Of a DNA stretch of 64,000 nt, positions 35,273 to 44,415 are shown piece by piece. The DNA comes from Aliarcobacter sp. (GTDB lineage: Bacteria; Campylobacterota; Campylobacteria; Campylobacterales; Arcobacteraceae), in the NCBI GenBank assembly GCA_028688995.1, contig JAQTXB010000012.1, positions 13,393 to 77,392 on the forward strand, read 5' to 3'. Under the pieces are notes generated by a model that was not told the origin of the DNA, did not search any database, and saw only the letters and a list, made by a program, of their open reading frames with translations. Each line of letters begins with the position of its first letter. Position 1 is the stretch's first letter. Both the position numbers and the translations under genes were made by a program.

Positions 35273-36648
35273 TGTTTAAAGTTTTAATGACTTTACTGTT
35301 AGGTTCATTATCATTATTCGCATCAACAAGTCCAGAAGCGATTCCAGATATAACTATGACTTGGGTAGGATTTGCCTCACTATTAATATTTTTAGTTGGA
35401 TATTATTTAGTTGCTGCAGAAGAAAAATATGGAATTGATAAAGCAAAACCTGCTTTATTTATTGGTACATTTATGTTTATTTTGATTGCTATATATTATA
35501 GTTTAAATGACTTAGATATGAATCTTGTTCATGTTCAAGCTCAACATTTAATTTTAGAAATTGCTGAAATTTTCTTCTTCTTATTTGTGGCAATGACATA
35601 TATTGAATCACTATTACATATGGGAGTTTTTGATAGATTAAAATATAATCTAATCTCAAAAGGTTATACATATAGAAAACTGTTTTGGGTAACTGGATTT
35701 TTAGCATTCTTTATCTCACCAGTTGCTGATAACTTAACTACAGCTCTTATTTTATCAACTGTTTTAATTACAATTGAAAAATCAAGAAAAGACTTTTTAG
35801 TTCCAGGTGCAATTAATATTGTTGTTGCTGCAAATGCTGGTGGTGCTTGGTCTCCATTTGGTGATATTACAACACTTATGGCTTGGGCAGCTGGAAAAGG
35901 TCAATTTTCAGATTTCTTATATTTATTCCCAGCTGCAGTTCTTGGATATTTTGTAACAGCATTTTTATTATCTAGATTTGTACCAAAAGTTGTTCCAGCT
36001 TTTGATGCTTCAAAAGAGAAACAACCAAAAATGGCTGAGGGTGCAAAAGTAGTTATGTTACTTGGAGTATTAACAATTGTTTGTGCTGTATTATCTCATC
36101 AAGTTTTACATCTACCTGCAATGTGGGGAATGATGTTTGGTTTATCATTACTTAAAGTTTATGCTTATGGACTTAAAAGAAAATATGGTGATGAACATTT
36201 CAATATTTTCCACTCAATGGCAAAAATTGAAAATAATACGTTAATGTTCTTCTTTGGTATTTTAGCAGCAGTTGGTGCATTATATTTCATTGGATGGTTA
36301 GCTTTAGCATCAGTTGTTTATGATCCTTCAGTTTTAGGACCAACTTGGTCAAATATTGGAGTTGGATTTTTATCAGCAATTGTAGATAATGTTCCAGTTA
36401 TGAGTGCGATTCTAAAAGCAAATCCTGAAATGGGTGTTGACCAATGGATGCTAGTAACTATGACAGCTGGAATTGGAGGTTCTTTAATCTCTTTTGGTAG
36501 TGCAGCTGGTGTTGGTGTTATGGGGAAAATGCATGGTATTTATACATTTGGTTCTCACATGAAATACTCTTGGACTATTTTACTTGGATATATTGTATCT
36601 GTAAGTATTTGGTATTTCCAATATCATATATTAGGTATTACTCATTAA
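35272..36648 (+). CDS. nhaD: Na+/H+ antiporter NhaD
   Basis: A 458-residue inner-membrane protein with about 11-13 hydrophobic spans after a signal-like N-terminus. Typical NhaD features are FISPVADNLTTALILS, the GGAWSPFGDITTLMAW motif, VGFLSAIVDNVPVMSAIL and GGSLISFGSAAGVGVMGK. Exchanges sodium or lithium for protons, useful in saline habitats. The ATG shares a base with the nadB stop. A strong hairpin follows. Confidence 0.95.
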   Translation: MFKVLMTLLLGSLSLFASTSPEAIPDITMTWVGFASLLIFLVGYYLVAAEEKYGIDKAKPALFIGTFMFILIAIYYSLNDLDMNLVHVQAQHLILEIAEIFFFLFVAMTYIESLLHMGVFDRLKYNLISKGYTYRKLFWVTGFLAFFISPVADNLTTALILSTVLITIEKSRKDFLVPGAINIVVAANAGGAWSPFGDITTLMAWAAGKGQFSDFLYLFPAAVLGYFVTAFLLSRFVPKVVPAFDASKEKQPKMAEGAKVVMLLGVLTIVCAVLSHQVLHLPAMWGMMFGLSLLKVYAYGLKRKYGDEHFNIFHSMAKIENNTLMFFFGILAAVGALYFIGWLALASVVYDPSVLGPTWSNIGVGFLSAIVDNVPVMSAILKANPEMGVDQWMLVTMTAGIGGSLISFGSAAGVGVMGKMHGIYTFGSHMKYSWTILLGYIVSVSIWYFQYHILGITH

Positions 36649-36667
36649 TAGCTAATAAATTTAGAAT

Positions 36668-36708
36668 AAAAAGGGCTGTTAGGATTTTTCCTAATGGCCC
36701 TTTTTTAA
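36668..36708 (+). terminator. Intrinsic terminator after nhaD
   Basis: AAAAAGGGC plus TTAGGA pair with TCCTAA plus GGCCCTTTTTT around a short T-rich loop, ending in a T run. It closes the lipoprotein-nadB-nhaD transcript. Confidence 0.8.
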
Positions 36709-36802
36709 TTTAACCATTTTTTTACAACTTTTTAGATAAAATATTAGATTAAAATTTGTAATATTCAAGCACAATAGTGTGAAATATGAAGGAAAACAAT
36801 AT

Positions 36803-38338
36803 ATGAAACATGTCCCAATCGTAGTATTAGATTTTGGTAGTCAATATACTCAAATCATTGCTAGAAAACTAAGAGAAGCTGGTGTTTATTCTGAAATAGT
36901 ACCTTATAGTGAGAGTATTGAAGATATCATGGCTAGAACTCCAAAAGGTATTATTCTTTCTGGTGGTCCTGCTTCTGTTTATGCTAAAGATGCTTATCAT
37001 CCTGATACTACAATCTTTGATTTAGGTCTTCCAATTTTAGGTATTTGTTATGGAATGCAGTTAATTTCTCAACATTTTGGTGGAAGTGTAATTCCTGCTG
37101 ATCATCATGAATATGGAAAAGCTAGATTAAAATTTGAAGTTGAAAATCCAATTTTCAAAGACACAACAGATGGTCAAATTGTTTGGATGTCTCACGGTGA
37201 TAGAGTAGAAAATATTCCAGCTGGATTTGAAAGAATTGCAACAAGTGAGAACTCACCATTTGCTGCTATTGCAGATACAGAAAGAAATATTTATGCATTC
37301 CAATTTCATCCAGAAGTTTACCACTCAGATGAGGGAAGTAAACTATTAAAAAACTTTGCAAAACATATTTGTGAATGTGAATCAACTTGGAATATGGGTT
37401 CTTTTGCAAAAGAGCAAATTAAAAATATTAAAGATAAAGTTGGAAATAAAAAAGTTCTTTGTGGAGTTTCAGGAGGAGTAGATAGCTCAGTAGTTGCTAC
37501 ACTTTTAGCTGAAGCAATTGGTTCACAAGTTATTCCTGTATTTGTTGATAATGGATTATTAAGAGCAAATGAGAGAGAACAAGTTGAAGCAATGTTCAAG
37601 GCTCGTGGTGTAAAACTAATCACTGTAGATGCAAGTGAAGAGTTTTTAACAAAATTAGCAGGGGTAACTGACCCTGAAACAAAAAGAAAAATCATCGGTG
37701 AAACATTTATCGAAGTATTTGATAAAGAAGCGAAAAAACATGATGGTATTGAGTTCTTAGCACAAGGTACACTTTATACAGATGTTATTGAATCAGTATC
37801 TGTAAAAGGTCCTTCAAAAACTATCAAATCTCATCACAATGTTGGTGGACTTCCTGATTGGATGAAATTTGAATTAATTGAACCTCTAAGAGAAATCTTC
37901 AAAGATGAAGTTAGAGCTTTAGGATTAGAATTAGGATTACCAGCATCTATGATAGGAAGACATCCTTTCCCTGGACCTGGACTTGCTATTAGAATTATGG
38001 GAGATGTAAATAAACCTGATTTAACAATTCTTAGAAAAGCTGATACTATTATGTTAGATGTATTACATGCAACTGGTTACTATGACAAAACATGGCAAGC
38101 ATTTACAGTATTATTAAACGTAAAATCTGTTGGAGTTATGGGTGATAATAGAACTTATGACAACACAGTATGTGTAAGAATAGTAGAAGCAACAGATGGA
38201 ATGACAGCAACATTTGCACATATTCCACATGAAATATTAGAAACAATCTCTAGAAGAATCATCAACGAAGTTGATGGAATCAACAGAGTAGTTTATGATA
38301 TATCATCAAAACCACCAGCAACTATCGAGTGGGAATAA
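36803..38338 (+). CDS. guaA: GMP synthase (glutamine-hydrolysing)
   Basis: About 511 residues from the ATG at 36803 ([14 protein letters not shown]), 9 nt after AAGGA; an upstream in-frame start at 36779 precedes that site. The glutaminase domain has GICYGMQ (catalytic Cys) and [10 protein letters not shown] (His, Glu). The ATP pyrophosphatase P-loop is GVSGGVDSS, followed by FVDNGLLR, the C-terminal dimerisation domain and the final KPPATIEWE. Converts XMP to GMP. Confidence 0.97.
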   Translation: MKHVPIVVLDFGSQYTQIIARKLREAGVYSEIVPYSESIEDIMARTPKGIILSGGPASVYAKDAYHPDTTIFDLGLPILGICYGMQLISQHFGGSVIPADHHEYGKARLKFEVENPIFKDTTDGQIVWMSHGDRVENIPAGFERIATSENSPFAAIADTERNIYAFQFHPEVYHSDEGSKLLKNFAKHICECESTWNMGSFAKEQIKNIKDKVGNKKVLCGVSGGVDSSVVATLLAEAIGSQVIPVFVDNGLLRANEREQVEAMFKARGVKLITVDASEEFLTKLAGVTDPETKRKIIGETFIEVFDKEAKKHDGIEFLAQGTLYTDVIESVSVKGPSKTIKSHHNVGGLPDWMKFELIEPLREIFKDEVRALGLELGLPASMIGRHPFPGPGLAIRIMGDVNKPDLTILRKADTIMLDVLHATGYYDKTWQAFTVLLNVKSVGVMGDNRTYDNTVCVRIVEATDGMTATFAHIPHEILETISRRIINEVDGINRVVYDISSKPPATIEWE

Positions 38339-38440
38339 TTTCTAACAATTTTCACGCATCTTTCACCAAAGTTTGGCTCGATGTACTTGTAGTACACCTT
38401 CGCCAAACTTTGGCAAAATCTACATAAAACTTGTTAGAAA
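38339..38440. repeat. Multi-arm palindromic element after guaA
   Basis: Nested inverted repeats: TTTCTAACAA (38339-38348) with TTGTTAGAAA (38431-38440); CCAAAGTTTGGC (38366-38377) with GCCAAACTTTGG (38402-38413); and central GTACT (38383-38387) with AGTAC (38391-38395). The intervening bases can also pair imperfectly. It begins at the first base after the guaA stop, so it may act as a terminator or be a dispersed repeat. Confidence 0.75.
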
Positions 38441-38457
38441 TGTTAAAAATCCATATT

Positions 38458-38925
38458 TTATTTTTTAAACCATTCTTTAGAATAAAATGAATAAACATTA
38501 TTTATTATTTCTTCAATATCTCTATTATCAATTAGAATTTTTACTATAGGTCCTTTGTCAATATTTAATATATTATCAATATTTTTCCAAGTGTCAAAAT
38601 TTTCATTATGCACAATATTAGTGGTAATTGGTCTTAAATGTTTTATTCCATTACAAATTTTTCTTACTATTCCAAAATCATCATACTCATATATTTTTTT
38701 TGAGAATGCTTCTTCTTCATTTTTTGGTTCAATATTTATCATTTGTTGTGTTTTTTTATCCCATTTTTCTGTTTTATATTCTGGTGCAATCCACTCTCTT
38801 AAATGATTTAGACTCATTATAATGAAAAATAATTGTTCTATACTTTTTTCTTCTGATTGTTTGTATTTTGTTATTGATATGCCAATTTGTGCATATAGTT
38901 CGTGATAAGAAAGATTAAAACTCAT
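38458..38925 (-). CDS. Hypothetical protein, 155 aa
   Basis: I do not recognise this gene. I start at the ATG ending at 38925 (MSFNLSYHELY), with AAGGA 10 nt upstream; the longer frame to 39006 would translate a palindromic repeat and is unlikely to be real there. The protein is soluble, helical and Ile/Asn/Lys-rich, with LFFIIMSLNHLREWIAP and a mid-region KICNGIKHLRPI. No signal peptide or membrane segment. It stands between two palindromic elements, which hints at an acquired or variable insertion. Confidence 0.6.
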   Translation of the reverse strand: MSFNLSYHELYAQIGISITKYKQSEEKSIEQLFFIIMSLNHLREWIAPEYKTEKWDKKTQQMINIEPKNEEEAFSKKIYEYDDFGIVRKICNGIKHLRPITTNIVHNENFDTWKNIDNILNIDKGPIVKILIDNRDIEEIINNVYSFYSKEWFKK

Positions 38926-38979
38926 TTTAAAAGTATCCTTAATAAATGTATAAAAATTATTATACTTAATTTTTCTTCG

Positions 38980-39001
38980 TTCCCAAGCTCTAGCTTGGGA
39001 A
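38980..39001. repeat. Short palindromic repeat
   Basis: TTCCCAAGCT (38980-38989) and AGCTTGGGAA (38992-39001) form a perfect 10-bp stem with a 2-nt centre. It is GC-richer than its surroundings and looks like a dispersed REP-type palindrome. It lies between SelO and the hypothetical gene. Confidence 0.7.
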
Positions 39002-39020
39002 TGCATAAATTAAATCCCTT

Positions 39021-40721
39021 CTACGACGAACAACTAACATGTGATATACCAGCAATTCCAAAAAAATCTGAAGGTTTTTTAATATAGTATTTCTCTTCTA
39101 TCTCTTTTGTTTGTTCCTCATATGGATTTGTCATGATTTTTTGTAACTTATGTACAGGTTCATAGTTTCCATTTTCTGCTTCTTGATATGCCCAAACTAG
39201 ATGCCATTCTCTTAAAGTGTATTTTGGATTAGTAAGTTTCATTTGCTTTGAAAGTTTTTGTTTTGATTCTTCATCATTTACATTTATTTGCAATTTCCAT
39301 TTTTCTAGCCAATTATTCCATCTTAATTTGATATTTTCATTTTGTATTTTTCCATAAAAACTTTTTTCAAGGCTACTAATATCATCGGGGATATTTGATA
39401 ATTCTCTAAAAAATATAGTATAGTCAACTTTTGTATCTATCATAAGATTTATTAGTTCTTCAAACAGTTCAACATTAAACTTTTCAAGTCCAAGTTTTTT
39501 TGCCCACATACTTTCCATCTTTTCTTGCATAACTTTACTAAAGTTATTTTCAATTTTTTCTAGTTCTTCTAAAGCTTCAGGATTTGAAGTAAGCAATGGT
39601 TTTAATGCACTACAAAATGATTTGAAATTTTTAAAAGCTGCAACTGGTTGATTGAAAAATGAAAAGTGATTTCCTCCTCCAGTCCAAGATTGATATTTTG
39701 GGTCAAACATTTCGATAAATCCAAATGGTCCATAATCAAGTGTAAAACCACCGGCTGCGCAGTTGTCACTGTTGAAGTTACCTTGACAATATCCAACTCT
39801 TATCCAGTTAGCAACCATTGATGTAAGACGATTTTGAAACTCATTTGCTAATAAAATGATTTTTTCTTCTAAAGTTAAATTTTGATTGATTACTTCACTA
39901 TATTCTCTATCAATCAAATGCAAAACAATCATTTCTAACTCTTTTAAAGCATTTTCATGTTCATTTTTTCTAGCTCGTCTTCCAAAAAGTTCAAGTTGTC
40001 CAACTCTTATGAATGATGATGCAACCCTTGTAGTGATTGCAACATCTTCTTCTATCATAACTTCTGGGTCTTTTGAATAAGAATTATCTCTAAACCAAGG
40101 TCTTGTTACTTGCTCTTTTTTAGAAGTAAATAGAGTCAAAGACCTTGAAGTTGGAATTCCTAACGAGTGCATATGTTCTTGAGCTAAAAACTCCCTAACA
40201 CTTGACCTTAAAACTGCTCTTCCATCTGCACCTCTACAATATGGTGTTTTTCCTGCACCTTTTAGTTGAAACTCCCATCTTTTACCATTTATCACAGCTT
40301 CTAAAACAGAAATTGCTCTACCATCTCCATAGCCATTTCCAGTTTGAAAAGGACATTGTGCATAATATTCTGTTCCATAAATAGATAAGGCATATCCAGT
40401 TGCCCAACCAATATTTTGCTCAAGCTTAGAAATACTAGACATATCACCTGAAAATAGTTTGATAAAATCATCTGATTTTAGTAAGTTCTCACTAAAGCCT
40501 AACTCTTTAAAAAAGTTAATGCTATGAGAAATATATATTGGGTCTTTAATAGCAGTTGGATTTACAGGTACATAGTGTCCACTAAAAACTTCTCTTGGAA
40601 ATTTATTATCTCCACTATATTTTGCATCTGGGTCACTGTTGAGTTTTTTTATAAAAGAGTAATCACTTAATTTTTCAAGTTCTTCAAAAGTTTCTATATT
40701 TTTGTTAGTATTTTTTTTCAT
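39021..40721 (-). CDS. selO: Protein adenylyltransferase SelO (YdiU/UPF0061)
   Basis: A 566-residue pseudokinase-fold enzyme that transfers AMP to proteins. Diagnostic blocks: [105 protein letters not shown] (Asn and Asp of the metal site) and [11 protein letters not shown]. The C-terminus ends SCSS; the Cys sits where eukaryotic SelO has selenocysteine. Family work links SelO to oxidative stress. Monocistronic by appearance. Confidence 0.96.
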   Translation of the reverse strand: MKKNTNKNIETFEELEKLSDYSFIKKLNSDPDAKYSGDNKFPREVFSGHYVPVNPTAIKDPIYISHSINFFKELGFSENLLKSDDFIKLFSGDMSSISKLEQNIGWATGYALSIYGTEYYAQCPFQTGNGYGDGRAISVLEAVINGKRWEFQLKGAGKTPYCRGADGRAVLRSSVREFLAQEHMHSLGIPTSRSLTLFTSKKEQVTRPWFRDNSYSKDPEVMIEEDVAITTRVASSFIRVGQLELFGRRARKNEHENALKELEMIVLHLIDREYSEVINQNLTLEEKIILLANEFQNRLTSMVANWIRVGYCQGNFNSDNCAAGGFTLDYGPFGFIEMFDPKYQSWTGGGNHFSFFNQPVAAFKNFKSFCSALKPLLTSNPEALEELEKIENNFSKVMQEKMESMWAKKLGLEKFNVELFEELINLMIDTKVDYTIFFRELSNIPDDISSLEKSFYGKIQNENIKLRWNNWLEKWKLQINVNDEESKQKLSKQMKLTNPKYTLREWHLVWAYQEAENGNYEPVHKLQKIMTNPYEEQTKEIEEKYYIKKPSDFFGIAGISHVSCSS

Positions 40722-40893
40722 TATTATATTTATCCATTAATTTTTATTTAGATTTTAATATAACTTTATAAAAATAAAAATTTAATATTAAAAAGATTAC
40801 AATATTTACTATAGATGTTTGTATATTCTTGGATTGCACTTGATATTAATTATTTTATTATTTACTATATTGAAATAATCACAAAGGTTTAAC

Positions 40894-41496
40894 ATGAAAA
40901 TATTTGAATTAGAAGAAGATGTAATATGTGAATGTTCAGAAGCAATTTTACTGGCTTTAGGTCAAAAAGATGAATATACCCAATTGCACTCCCATAGAGT
41001 TGTATCAATTTCTGAAGAAATAGGTCTTCAATTAGGCTTTAACAAAACTCAAATAAAGATTTTACGTATTGCAGCTGCATTTCATGATATAGGTAAAATT
41101 GGAATACCTGATAGTGTTTTATTAAAACCTATTGATTTTAATGATGAAGAGTGGGAGATTATGAGAAGCCACTCTTTAAAAAGTGAAGAATTAGTAAATA
41201 GTATGCATTTTGAAGATAGTGATATAATAGCACGTGCAGTTAAACATCATCATGAACACTACAATGGAGAAGGTTACCCAGATAAGCTCAAAGCTGAAGA
41301 GATTCCAATATTTTCTCGTATAATTTCACTTGCAGATAGTTATGATGCTATGGCATCTCCAAGACCTTATCATAATAGTCGAAATCACAATGAAGTCATG
41401 TCGATTTTAGAATCAGAAAATGGTATAAAACATGATCCAAAACTATTTGAGATATTTAAAGAAATTATTGAAAAAAGCAAATATAAAGTAGATTAA
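40894..41496 (+). CDS. HD-GYP domain phosphodiesterase-like protein
   Basis: A 200-residue protein consisting of one HD-GYP domain: HSHRVVSISEEIG, AAAFHDIGKIGIPDSVLLKP (HD pair), HHHEHYNGEGYPDKL (GYP) and SLADSYDAMASPRPY. These residues fit an active c-di-GMP hydrolase. No sensor or receiver domain is attached. The next gene, an antibiotic-biosynthesis-monooxygenase-type protein, starts 22 nt downstream. Confidence 0.92.
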   Translation: MKIFELEEDVICECSEAILLALGQKDEYTQLHSHRVVSISEEIGLQLGFNKTQIKILRIAAAFHDIGKIGIPDSVLLKPIDFNDEEWEIMRSHSLKSEELVNSMHFEDSDIIARAVKHHHEHYNGEGYPDKLKAEEIPIFSRIISLADSYDAMASPRPYHNSRNHNEVMSILESENGIKHDPKLFEIFKEIIEKSKYKVD

Positions 41497-41518
41497 AAAA
41501 ACAATAAAAGTGACAATT

Positions 41519-41803
41519 ATGGCAATAACAAGACAAATAATATTTTTAGCAAAAAGAGATTGTATCGAAGAACTAAAAGCATTACTAAAATCAACAATAG
41601 AAGAGACTAAAAAAGAAAAGGGTTGTTTGATGTATGAAATTTTCCAAACAAAAAGTAATCCAGTAGAATTTATAGTAATTGATTCATGGGAAAGTGAAGA
41701 AGCTTTAAACAAACACTATGAAACTGCACATTACTCACACTTTATAAATAACTTCAAACAATACAATGCTCATATTGAGCCTTTTGAATTAGAAGTTTTA
41801 TAG
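41519..41803 (+). CDS. Antibiotic biosynthesis monooxygenase (ABM)-domain protein
   Basis: About 94 residues from the ATG at 41519 (MAITRQIIFL); a GTG at 41510 is the alternative. The ferredoxin-like ABM fold shows as ELKALLKSTIEETKKEKGCLMYEIFQ, FIVIDSWESEEALNKHYET and HYSHFI. Small members such as YgiN act as quinol monooxygenases or stress proteins; the substrate here is unknown. It lies between the HD-GYP gene and a hypothetical gene with short gaps. Confidence 0.82.
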   Translation: MAITRQIIFLAKRDCIEELKALLKSTIEETKKEKGCLMYEIFQTKSNPVEFIVIDSWESEEALNKHYETAHYSHFINNFKQYNAHIEPFELEVL

Positions 41804-41811
41804 GAAAATAA

Positions 41812-42321
41812 ATGCAAGAAAATGAACTAAAAGTTTTTATAAAAGAAAATTCACCTTTTATATTTGAGTATATCAATAAAGAAATATTAAATGATATTGG
41901 AGTGATGTCGTCTAATTTTTTTCTTAGACTACTTGATGACTTTTTCAAAAAAGAAAAAAGAATTTATGATGATAATCTAATAGCTGATACCTTAGGATAT
42001 TATCTTATAACTGAAGTTTTAGGAGATGCTAAACAAGCTTTTCCATTTTTTAGAAAAGATACTTTGAGCTTAGATGAGATTTTTAAAGGAGCAAAGGTTT
42101 ATTTTAATCATGTGAAATTTACTATAAAAGATGATATTTTTACTATTTCTTTAGTTCAAACAAAAGCAGGTGTTAGTACACTTGATGAGGAGATTATTAA
42201 ATTCTCAAAACAATTCCCAATGAAAACTTCAGGCTTAAAAGAGTTTATATCAAAAAACTCTAATATTACTTTAAATGAAAACTTGCAAAAACTAAAAGAA
42301 GATATAAAAAACCTTCTTTGA
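41812..42321 (+). CDS. Hypothetical protein, 169 aa
   Basis: Not recognised. It begins 8 nt after the ABM gene, whose end overlaps its AGGA ribosome binding site (TAGGAAAATAA). The protein is soluble and mainly helical, with a central LITEVLGDAKQAFPFFRKDTLSLDEIFKG and a strand-rich VKFTIKDDIFTISLVQTKAG. No signal or membrane segment. Likely co-transcribed with the two genes before it. Confidence 0.7.
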   Translation: MQENELKVFIKENSPFIFEYINKEILNDIGVMSSNFFLRLLDDFFKKEKRIYDDNLIADTLGYYLITEVLGDAKQAFPFFRKDTLSLDEIFKGAKVYFNHVKFTIKDDIFTISLVQTKAGVSTLDEEIIKFSKQFPMKTSGLKEFISKNSNITLNENLQKLKEDIKNLL

Positions 42322-42399
42322 TTATACACATTAATCTTATTTAAAACCAATTTTATCTTTTTTAACTACAATTGCACCACTCATATACTAGGACTAATA

Positions 42400-42765
42400 A
42401 TGAAAATTCATAGAATTAATCCAAACAAAAGATGGTCAGATGTGACTGTTTTTAATGGAATTGCAACTTTTACAGAAGTGGCAGACACAGATACAAGTGC
42501 AGATATAAAAGGTCAAGTTCAACAAATATTTGACCAAGCCGAAGCTAGTTTATCTTTGATTGATAGTGATAAATCAAGAATTTTAGCAGTTACTATTTAC
42601 ATCACAGATTTTGCAAATTTCGATGGCTTAAATGAAATTTGGGACTCTTGGTTTCCCGATGGCTGTGCTCCTAGTCGTGCTTGTGTAAAAGCTGAATTAG
42701 TAGACCCAAATTTATTAGTAGAAATGACTTTTACAGCAGCTGCTGGTGAGAAATTTCAATCATAA
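42400..42765 (+). CDS. RidA family protein (reactive intermediate deaminase-like)
   Basis: A 121-residue YjgF/YER057c/UK114-fold protein. Seen: the KRWSDVTVFNGIATFTEVAD opening, QVQQIFDQAEASLSLID, ILAVTIYITDFANFDGLNEIWDSWF and the PSRACVKAELVDPNLLVEM block, in which the Arg corresponds to the catalytic arginine of RidA. It may hydrolyse enamine or imine by-products of PLP enzymes, though Rid subfamilies differ. Monocistronic; a hairpin follows. Confidence 0.88.
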   Translation: MKIHRINPNKRWSDVTVFNGIATFTEVADTDTSADIKGQVQQIFDQAEASLSLIDSDKSRILAVTIYITDFANFDGLNEIWDSWFPDGCAPSRACVKAELVDPNLLVEMTFTAAAGEKFQS

Positions 42766-42770
42766 TTATT

Positions 42771-42796
42771 AATTCAAGAGAAGCTTTTCTTGAATT
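42771..42796 (+). terminator. Hairpin after the RidA-type gene
   Basis: AATTCAAGA (42771-42779) pairs with TCTTGAATT (42788-42796) around an 8-nt loop, 6 nt after the stop codon. The T tract is short, so termination may be weak. Confidence 0.5.
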
Positions 42797-42884
42797 CCTC
42801 AATTTTTATCATATAATGTAAACTGTTTATATAAACTATAAACAAAATTATCATCTTTCTTTTAACTACAACTTAAGAAATCGC

Positions 42885-42955
42885 GGGGATACTTTACAAG
42901 TATCCTGTCCCTGAAACTATGGGTTTATCAAACATACTTAAGGAATGTAGCCCAT
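42885..42955 (+). promoter_or_regulatory. Structured leader upstream of the pseudouridine synthase gene
   Basis: Two hairpins can form in the 5' region. The first pairs GGATAC (42887-42892) with GTATCC (42900-42905) around TTTACAA, with flanking GG/CC that could extend it. The second pairs ATGGG (42919-42923) with CCCAT (42951-42955), and inside it ACAT (42932-42935) with ATGT (42945-42948). The ribosome binding site AAGGA (42940-42944) sits in that inner loop and the start codon is in the outer stem. It matches no riboswitch class I recognise. Confidence 0.45.
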
Positions 42956-43523
42956 GAATATAACAACAAACGATTCTCAAATACTTTTAGCACTTAACAA
43001 ACCTAAAGGTTATTTAGTCACAAGAGCTGATGATCTTGGGCGAAAAACTGTTTACAATCTTTTACCAGATTGGCTTTTTCAAGATGGTTGGATGCCTATT
43101 GGCCGACTTGATTTAGAATCAAAAGGGCTTTTATTATTCACAAGAGATGGAAAAATAAATGATGCTTTAACAAAACCTGGAAATTGCATTAAAATATATG
43201 AAGTTTGGGTTAGAGGTTATGTTACAGATGAACATATTTTGAAAGCTAAAAAAGGTGTGGATAGTATTCATGGAATACTGAAAGCAAAAGTAGAAAAAAT
43301 AGGAAATGGTGGCGCAAAAACAAAACTAAAAGTTGAACTAGAAGAGGGCAAAAATCGCCATATTCGCAGACTCTTTGGAGCATTAAAAGACCCCAAATTT
43401 GGAACACCATTAAAAGTTTTGGATTTAAATAGAGTTAGTATTGGAAGTTTTAAGCCCAGTATTGAAATTGGTAAATGGCGTTATCTCTCAATAGAAGAAG
43501 AAAAAATGCTAATTAAAAATTAG
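42954..43523 (+). CDS. Pseudouridine synthase, RsuA/RluE family without S4 domain
   Basis: A 189-residue enzyme starting almost directly with the catalytic domain (ILLALNKPKGYLVT), as in RluE, which lacks the S4 RNA-binding domain. The active site is PIGRLDLESKGLLLFT (catalytic Asp in GRLD), followed by KIYEVWVRG and the ELEEGKNRHIRRLFGAL block. It isomerises a uridine in rRNA; 23S rRNA would be expected by analogy with RluE. The preceding leader can form hairpins that cover the start codon. Confidence 0.9.
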   Translation: MNITTNDSQILLALNKPKGYLVTRADDLGRKTVYNLLPDWLFQDGWMPIGRLDLESKGLLLFTRDGKINDALTKPGNCIKIYEVWVRGYVTDEHILKAKKGVDSIHGILKAKVEKIGNGGAKTKLKVELEEGKNRHIRRLFGALKDPKFGTPLKVLDLNRVSIGSFKPSIEIGKWRYLSIEEEKMLIKN

Positions 43524-43593
43524 AAGCAATACGAGTCGTCTAAGCTCTTTATGTTACAATACTTTTTTTAAAAATGGTTGTATTAAATAGGAG

Positions 43594-44415
43594 TTGAAAA
43601 TTAAAATAATAAATGTGATTTCTAATCAAGATAGATTAAATCTAATTCGAACTTTTTGTGATGATGATTTAGAAAATGAAGTTGAAAATGTTTTGAAAAA
43701 TATTTTAGAAAATGGCTCTTATGAATTAAAATCAATGATAAAACTTTTTGATTTAATGGATAATTCACTTGATAGTGATTTACAAACTCCTTATACAATT
43801 GGTAATCGAAAAATTGAAATTATTAATACTTGTGAACAACTGCAAGAGGCAATGAACACAATCCAGTTAGTTCCTTTTATAGGCTTTGATAGTGAACAAA
43901 AACCAACCTTTAAAAAAGGTCAAGCAGATAATGGTGTTTGCCTTATTCAATTAGCTACAAATGATAAGTGTTATCTTATTCAAACTAAACAAATCAAAAA
44001 TCTAAAACCTCTTATAAACTTTTTAGAAGATGACAAAATAATAAAAATAGGCACAGGTCTAAAAGGCGATAATGTAGCACTTTTTAAACAATTTAATCTA
44101 AGACTAAAATCAACAATCGACCTTGAAGATATATTCAAAAAACTCTCATCAAAAAATCAAATAGGAGCTAAAAAAGCAGCTTCGATAATTTTAAATGAAA
44201 AATTACAAAAATCAAAAAATATGTCAAGATCAAATTGGGAAAATGAAGAGTTAACTTCTGGACAAATCAAATATGCTTCAGAAGATGCAACTGTTGTATA
44301 TGATGTAATGAGTGAGATTTTAAAACAATACCCTTTTGTAATGAATTTGATGCCAGTGTTTTTTCAAGAGAGCTATTCTCAAAAAATAAAGGATTTAAAT
44401 GAAAAAAGAATTTGA
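43594..44415 (+). CDS. RNase D/WRN-type 3'-5' exonuclease
   Basis: A 273-residue protein with a DEDDy exonuclease domain (about 75-255): FIGFDSEQKP (D and E of motif I), KIGTGLKGDNVAL (motif II Asp) and YASEDATVVYDVM (motif III Tyr and Asp). VCLIQLATNDKCYLIQ is the usual second strand pair. The N-terminal ~70 residues are helical and unassigned. Start is unsure: the TTG at 43594 overlaps AGGAG, so initiation may be slightly downstream. It overlaps the SMI1 gene by 17 nt. Confidence 0.82.
   Translation: MKIKIINVISNQDRLNLIRTFCDDDLENEVENVLKNILENGSYELKSMIKLFDLMDNSLDSDLQTPYTIGNRKIEIINTCEQLQEAMNTIQLVPFIGFDSEQKPTFKKGQADNGVCLIQLATNDKCYLIQTKQIKNLKPLINFLEDDKIIKIGTGLKGDNVALFKQFNLRLKSTIDLEDIFKKLSSKNQIGAKKAASIILNEKLQKSKNMSRSNWENEELTSGQIKYASEDATVVYDVMSEILKQYPFVMNLMPVFFQESYSQKIKDLNEKRI

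Noticed and set aside
38926..39006. N-terminal extension of the hypothetical gene beginning MHSQARAWERR
   Set aside because: It translates the palindromic repeat at 38980-39001, and a better start with a ribosome binding site exists at 38925.
42885..42955. Known riboswitch class in the pseudouridine synthase leader
   Set aside because: I compared it by eye with guanidine, c-di-GMP, fluoride, preQ1, SAM and TPP patterns and found no matching core, so I call only a structured leader.
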